Origin: Bryobacteraceae bacterium
GTDB lineage: Bacteria; Acidobacteriota; Terriglobia; Bryobacterales; Bryobacteraceae
DNA length: 64,000 bases
NCBI GenBank assembly: GCA_947458745.1
Contig: CANGYQ010000001.1
Coordinates: forward strand, 434,001-498,000
Reading direction: 5' to 3'
A model generated the notes under the pieces. The model was not told the DNA's origin, searched no databases, and was given only the letters and a program-made list of their open reading frames with translations. Positions 60,524 to 64,000 of the stretch are shown here, in pieces. The translations under genes and the position numbers were made by a program. Position 1 is the stretch's first letter. Every line of letters starts with the position of its first letter.

Positions 60524-62707
60524 GTGCCGATCCCGAGCCCTATTCTCGATGACCGCTCCTACCAGCAGCTCCGCGATGAGCTGGTGCGGAGAATTCCGGT
60601 CTATACGCCGGAGTGGACCGACCACAACCCATCGGACCCGGGCATCACCCTGCTCGAACTGGTCGCCTTCCTGGGCGAGAACCTGCTCTATCGCTTCAAT
60701 CAGATTCCGGAAGCGACGCTGTCCGCTTACCTGAAGCTGCTCCAGATCCCGCTCCGGTCCGCCGTGCCCGCCCGGGCGATGCTGGGCCTCACCACGGATT
60801 CGCTGACGGGTCCGCTGATCGCACTCGGAACGGAGGCCAAGGCGGGCGCGGTCTCCTATGAAACGCTCACCGAATGCCGAGCCTGGCCCGTGCGGTCGAT
60901 CGCGGTGGCCAAGGCGCGCTCACTCAAGACCCCCAACGCTGTCTCCGAGCCGCAGGTATACGCGTTTGCCGAACGAGCGCTCGACGCCCTCACCGCCACC
61001 GGCCGCTACCCGCAGGGTGTCACCGCCACCTACTACGAGAACCAGACCGTGCCGGATAGTCCGGATGGCCTGCCGGTTGATTTTTCCGCCACCGTGGATG
61101 GTCTGGTGTGGGTGGCCATCGTTGCGGGCGACAAGGTGAAAACCGCCGCTGACCGCGAGACGCTGCGCGACAACTTTCGGGAAGCAATTCTGAACCTGGG
61201 CTTCGTCCCCGATGCGGGCGTCCCCACCATGAACCAGGTGCCGCCCTGCTCCGGTGGCTCCGGCACCCCGGCACCGGCCGTTGAGTGGGAGATTTCGTCC
61301 GGGCAAATGCTGAACGGCGCGCCCCGCTATGCCCGCCTCACCGTCGCCGGAGATTCAACCCGCGGCCTGACGCAACAAGGTGTCGTGCGGCTGAAGCTCC
61401 CGCAAGAGAAGGCCGCCTTTGGGCCGTTCGTCGTTGCGGATGAGGATCTGGCCGGCACCGGCGATCTGCCGCCGTCGCTGGACGATGAGACCGCGGCGAA
61501 GGTGCTCTTCTGGCTGCGGGCCTACCGGGTGGACGGCACGCGGCCCGGAGCCGTCCAATTGATGCTGGTGAACGCGACCGAAGTCAGCCAGACGCGCAAG
61601 GCGCTGCCCGAGTTCCTGGGTACGGGCACCGCGCAGCCGGCTCAGCGTTACCGGCTGGTGCACCGCCAAGTCCTGGAAGCCAGCCTGGTGGTTGAGGTGG
61701 AAGAGAATCCCGGCCAGTGGTCGCGTTGGGAGGCGGTGGACACCTTTGATGCCTCAGCCCCGGATGACCGCCACTACATCGTCGATCTGGAGGCGGGCGA
61801 AGTGCGTTTCGGTACCGGCTTGAAGGGGCTGGCACCGCAAATCGGCCAACGCATCCGGGCCACCGAATATCGCTACGGCGGTGGTGCCGCGGGCAACGTC
61901 GGCCCCAAGGCCATCAGCAAACTAGTCACGGCCGAGGCGGTGAAGTGCGCCAACCCGCTGCCCGCGCGCTTTGGTGCCGATGCCGAATCGCTTGCCGCGG
62001 GACTGGAACGGATTCCGGGCGAACTCCGCCGTCACGACCGCGCCGTTACGCGGGATGACTTTTCCGAACTGGCTCGCGCGACGCCGGGGGCGGCCGTGGG
62101 CCGCGCGGAATCACTCCCGCGTTTCTTCCCCGCCATACCCCAGCAGGAAGCCGCTGGGGTGGTCAGCGTGGTGGTGTGGCCCTCAGCCGATCCGCTACGT
62201 CCCAATGCGCCGCTGCCGGATCGTGACCTTCTCCGCGCTGTCTGTGAGTACCTGGACCAGCGCCGCCTAGTGACCACCGAGCTCTACGTGATCCCGCCCA
62301 CCTACCGCAAGGTAGCGGTGTCTGTGGGCTTGGGCGTCAAGCCCGGTTTCGGTGCCGAAGCCGTCCGCCGGTGGGTGGAGCAGATCATCCGCCAGTACCT
62401 GGCCCCACTGCCGCCGTTCGGCCCAGCCGGCGCGGGCTACCCGCTGGGTCGCCGCGTCTACGGCCCGGAACTGGAGGCGGTGGCCCTGCAGGTGGAGGGT
62501 GTGGAGTTTGTCGAGACTCTCCAGGTGGCCAGTTGGAATGGTGCCAACTGGGTGCCGGGCACGGTGGAACTGAACAAGTGGGAGGTTCCGGAACTGACCG
62601 AAATCACGGTGGTGGAGGGCACGCCGCCTCCGGTGGGTACGGCGCTGAAGCCTACGCCGCCGGTCGGCGCTCCGGTGCCCGTTCCTGTTTTGCGAGACCA
62701 ATGCTAA
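60524..62707 (+). CDS. Baseplate J-like wedge protein (Pvc11-like)
   Basis: A 727-residue wedge protein. The front (ILDDRSYQQLRDELVRRIPV; DHNPSDPGITLLELVAFLGE) is the classic gpJ/Pvc11 start, and the back has ARATPGAAVGRAESLPRFFP and DRDLLRAVCEYLDQRRLVTT with the GVKPGF segment near the end. Start is GTG 60524 (GGAG 8 bases upstream); an earlier in-frame ATG at 60455 is inside the gp25 gene. The C-terminal tail is Pro-rich (PPPVGTALKPTPPVGAPVPV), probably a flexible tether. Confidence 0.9.
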   Translation: MPIPSPILDDRSYQQLRDELVRRIPVYTPEWTDHNPSDPGITLLELVAFLGENLLYRFNQIPEATLSAYLKLLQIPLRSAVPARAMLGLTTDSLTGPLIALGTEAKAGAVSYETLTECRAWPVRSIAVAKARSLKTPNAVSEPQVYAFAERALDALTATGRYPQGVTATYYENQTVPDSPDGLPVDFSATVDGLVWVAIVAGDKVKTAADRETLRDNFREAILNLGFVPDAGVPTMNQVPPCSGGSGTPAPAVEWEISSGQMLNGAPRYARLTVAGDSTRGLTQQGVVRLKLPQEKAAFGPFVVADEDLAGTGDLPPSLDDETAAKVLFWLRAYRVDGTRPGAVQLMLVNATEVSQTRKALPEFLGTGTAQPAQRYRLVHRQVLEASLVVEVEENPGQWSRWEAVDTFDASAPDDRHYIVDLEAGEVRFGTGLKGLAPQIGQRIRATEYRYGGGAAGNVGPKAISKLVTAEAVKCANPLPARFGADAESLAAGLERIPGELRRHDRAVTRDDFSELARATPGAAVGRAESLPRFFPAIPQQEAAGVVSVVVWPSADPLRPNAPLPDRDLLRAVCEYLDQRRLVTTELYVIPPTYRKVAVSVGLGVKPGFGAEAVRRWVEQIIRQYLAPLPPFGPAGAGYPLGRRVYGPELEAVALQVEGVEFVETLQVASWNGANWVPGTVELNKWEVPELTEITVVEGTPPPVGTALKPTPPVGAPVPVPVLRDQC

Positions 62708-62729
62708 TGAACTGCGAGGTTTGCTGATC

Positions 62730-64000
62730 ATGATCCGGCCCTTCCGCGCGATCCTCACCGAGGACCAGTGGCTGCGCTGCAGTCACCAGTCCACGGCACT
62801 GGAGGAGGGGCTTGTCCAATTGGCAGAGCAGCCGGAGGTGGCGTCCGCCGCGGTCTCCACGGATGCGGTCCTTCCCGGTGCGGGTCTGGCGTTTGACACG
62901 CACTGCCGCCTCTTCCACAGCCTGCCGGAACAAGGCCAAATCGAACGGGTCCTCTGGATCCCGCCCGATCCCCTGCGCCCGCCCGGCACGCCCTTACCCG
63001 CCAGCACTTACTTTGCCCCCGCCCCGCCGCCCGTCACGGGAGACTTTGCCGCACCGGACATCGAAGGGCCGTTCGCCTTCCCGCGCGGCCTGGCCATCGA
63101 TGAAGAGGATCGCCTCTACGTCGCCGACGCCAGCCATCGCCGCGTGCTGGTCTTTGATCTGTGGTCCCAACGCATCGTCGCCACGCACCGGCTGGACGCA
63201 GCGCCCGTGGACCTTGTTTACTTCCGCGGCCGGGTCCTGGTGCTAACGGTTGAAGACTTGGTCGAAATCAGCGCCCAACGTGTACGCCGCTCCACCCCGC
63301 TGCCGCCCGCCTACCGCCCAGCTTCCCGGCTGGCGATCAGCCCCGAGGGGCAAGTCTGGGTGATGGCCCAGGCAGCCACAGCCACGGCCACCGTGGGTCC
63401 GCTGGACAAACCGGGCGAGCACTTCATTGAACCCCACGCCACTGATCTCGTTTTTGACAACGATGGATTGCTGGTGATCGCGCGTGCCCCGGGCGACACC
63501 TTTGTCCGCTACCGGTTGACGGCCTCAGCCCGCGCCCGTGTGGCGTCGCTGATGGCCCGCGGCTATGATGGCCGGGGCATTGTGCCGACCCCGGACCAGC
63601 GCATCGGTTTCTGGACCCCATCAGGCTTCCGCACGGCCGTCGCCGCACGGCGCAAATATGTCCGGCAGGGCCGCGTTGTCTCCTACCGGCTGGATAGCGG
63701 GGAGTTCCACACCCGCTGGGGCCGTGTCTTTCTGGATGCCTGCATCCCGGAGGCCACCGCCGTCACCATCCAGCTGATTGCCACCGACGACCCGGCGATG
63801 GACGCAGCCATTGCCCTGACGCCGCCCGCTAACGTTCCGGTCGTGAGTGTTCGGCATCCGGATCTGTCGCCCCCGATGCCGGCCGGCTCACAAGTTCCCG
63901 CCGTTAACGCGCCCGCTCAACCCCTATTCCGGCGCCCCAATGGCCGCGAACTTCCGTGGACCCCCACAACCGATGGGCGCCTGGAAACCTACGAAGCGCC
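62730..64000 (+). CDS. eCIS tail protein with NHL-like propeller, cut by window edge
   Basis: At least 423 codons, still open at the right edge. It begins MIRPFRAILTEDQWLRCSHQ and contains NHL/propeller-like pieces: FAFPRGLAIDEEDRLYVADA, SHRRVLVFDLWSQRIVATHR and HFIEPHATDLVFDNDGLLVI. Large tail proteins of this kind (TIGR02242-like tail domains after a propeller) follow gpJ in many eCIS clusters and may form the wedge-fibre connection. The C-terminal half is not visible. ATG 62730 is 22 bases past the gpJ stop; GCGAGG lies 12 bases upstream. Confidence 0.7.
   Translation, partial: MIRPFRAILTEDQWLRCSHQSTALEEGLVQLAEQPEVASAAVSTDAVLPGAGLAFDTHCRLFHSLPEQGQIERVLWIPPDPLRPPGTPLPASTYFAPAPPPVTGDFAAPDIEGPFAFPRGLAIDEEDRLYVADASHRRVLVFDLWSQRIVATHRLDAAPVDLVYFRGRVLVLTVEDLVEISAQRVRRSTPLPPAYRPASRLAISPEGQVWVMAQAATATATVGPLDKPGEHFIEPHATDLVFDNDGLLVIARAPGDTFVRYRLTASARARVASLMARGYDGRGIVPTPDQRIGFWTPSGFRTAVAARRKYVRQGRVVSYRLDSGEFHTRWGRVFLDACIPEATAVTIQLIATDDPAMDAAIALTPPANVPVVSVRHPDLSPPMPAGSQVPAVNAPAQPLFRRPNGRELPWTPTTDGRLETYEA

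Noticed and set aside
62707-62727. Six-codon mini frame MNCEVC between gpJ and the tail protein
   Set aside because: Its ATG overlaps the gpJ stop (TAATG) and could be a coupling peptide, but six codons are too few to distinguish from chance.
1-64000. tRNA, rRNA, CRISPR arrays and transposase genes
   Set aside because: Searched by eye on both strands; no cloverleaf, rRNA-like, regularly spaced repeat or DDE/serine-recombinase protein was recognised.

Overview
The window reads as a chromosomal segment of a GC-rich Acidobacteriota bacterium, most like the Solibacter/Bryobacter/Paludibaculum group. The signs are two very large Oar-type outer-membrane receptors with N-terminal carboxypeptidase-regulatory domains, several PEP-CTERM proteins, a VWFA protein and a propeller protein of types common in Solibacter, NHL-repeat remnants, and many Tat- or Sec-exported sugar enzymes (Gfo/Idh/MocA, xylose-isomerase-like TIM barrels, KduI/IolB, a D-apionate lactonase-like protein). 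I saw no tRNA, rRNA or CRISPR array.

Region 1 (1-10.9 kb) holds carbohydrate catabolism and secreted proteins. An aldehyde dehydrogenase and a DUF4380-like gene run left. A TIM-barrel gene, an oxidoreductase and a KduI/IolB gene run right as a tight operon. A phosphoesterase, a lipoprotein, the apionate lactonase-like gene, a carboxypeptidase-regulatory protein and a VWFA protein follow. Region 2 (11-14.7 kb) is a signalling module: CheY, CheX and a hybrid histidine kinase. Region 3 (14.7-27.3 kb) is mixed. It has a sialidase remnant, a PEP-CTERM protein, a PfpI-like protein, an ABC exporter whose permease is fused to a degenerate amidohydrolase, a rhomboid protease and more sugar enzymes. 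Two palindromic repeats each sit between convergent genes. Region 4 (27.4-42.5 kb) has the two Oar-like receptors, a GDPD, a CobW-type GTPase, a FecR operon, secreted propellers and a second PEP-CTERM gene. Region 5 (42.6-48.9 kb) shows gene decay. A TonB receptor carries several lesions, and its 3' part is fused by an apparent deletion to a CHASE8-like hybrid kinase. Ada follows, then remnants of a PEP-CTERM gene and an NHL gene.

Region 6 (48.9-64 kb, continuing beyond the right edge) is the main find: an extracellular contractile injection system (eCIS, PVC/Afp-like). It is transcribed rightward from a near-consensus sigma-70-type promoter (TTGACA-N16-TATACT). Order: DUF4255 tail terminator, an accessory beta-sandwich protein, sheath 1, tube 1, sheath 2, tube 2, a Pvc7-like tube-baseplate adaptor with a tetrapeptide-repeat extension, a small DUF5908-like protein, a spike split into two genes, an unfamiliar protein with a very hydrophobic segment, gp25, a baseplate-J/Pvc11-like protein, and a propeller/tail protein cut by the edge. 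Most genes overlap or abut, which points to one operon. The hydrophobic protein and the repeat-bearing adaptor are the parts that do not match the textbook PVC/Afp set. The AAA ATPase, tape measure, fibre and effectors are not in view.

All assignments come from reading translated sequence by eye; no database search was run.
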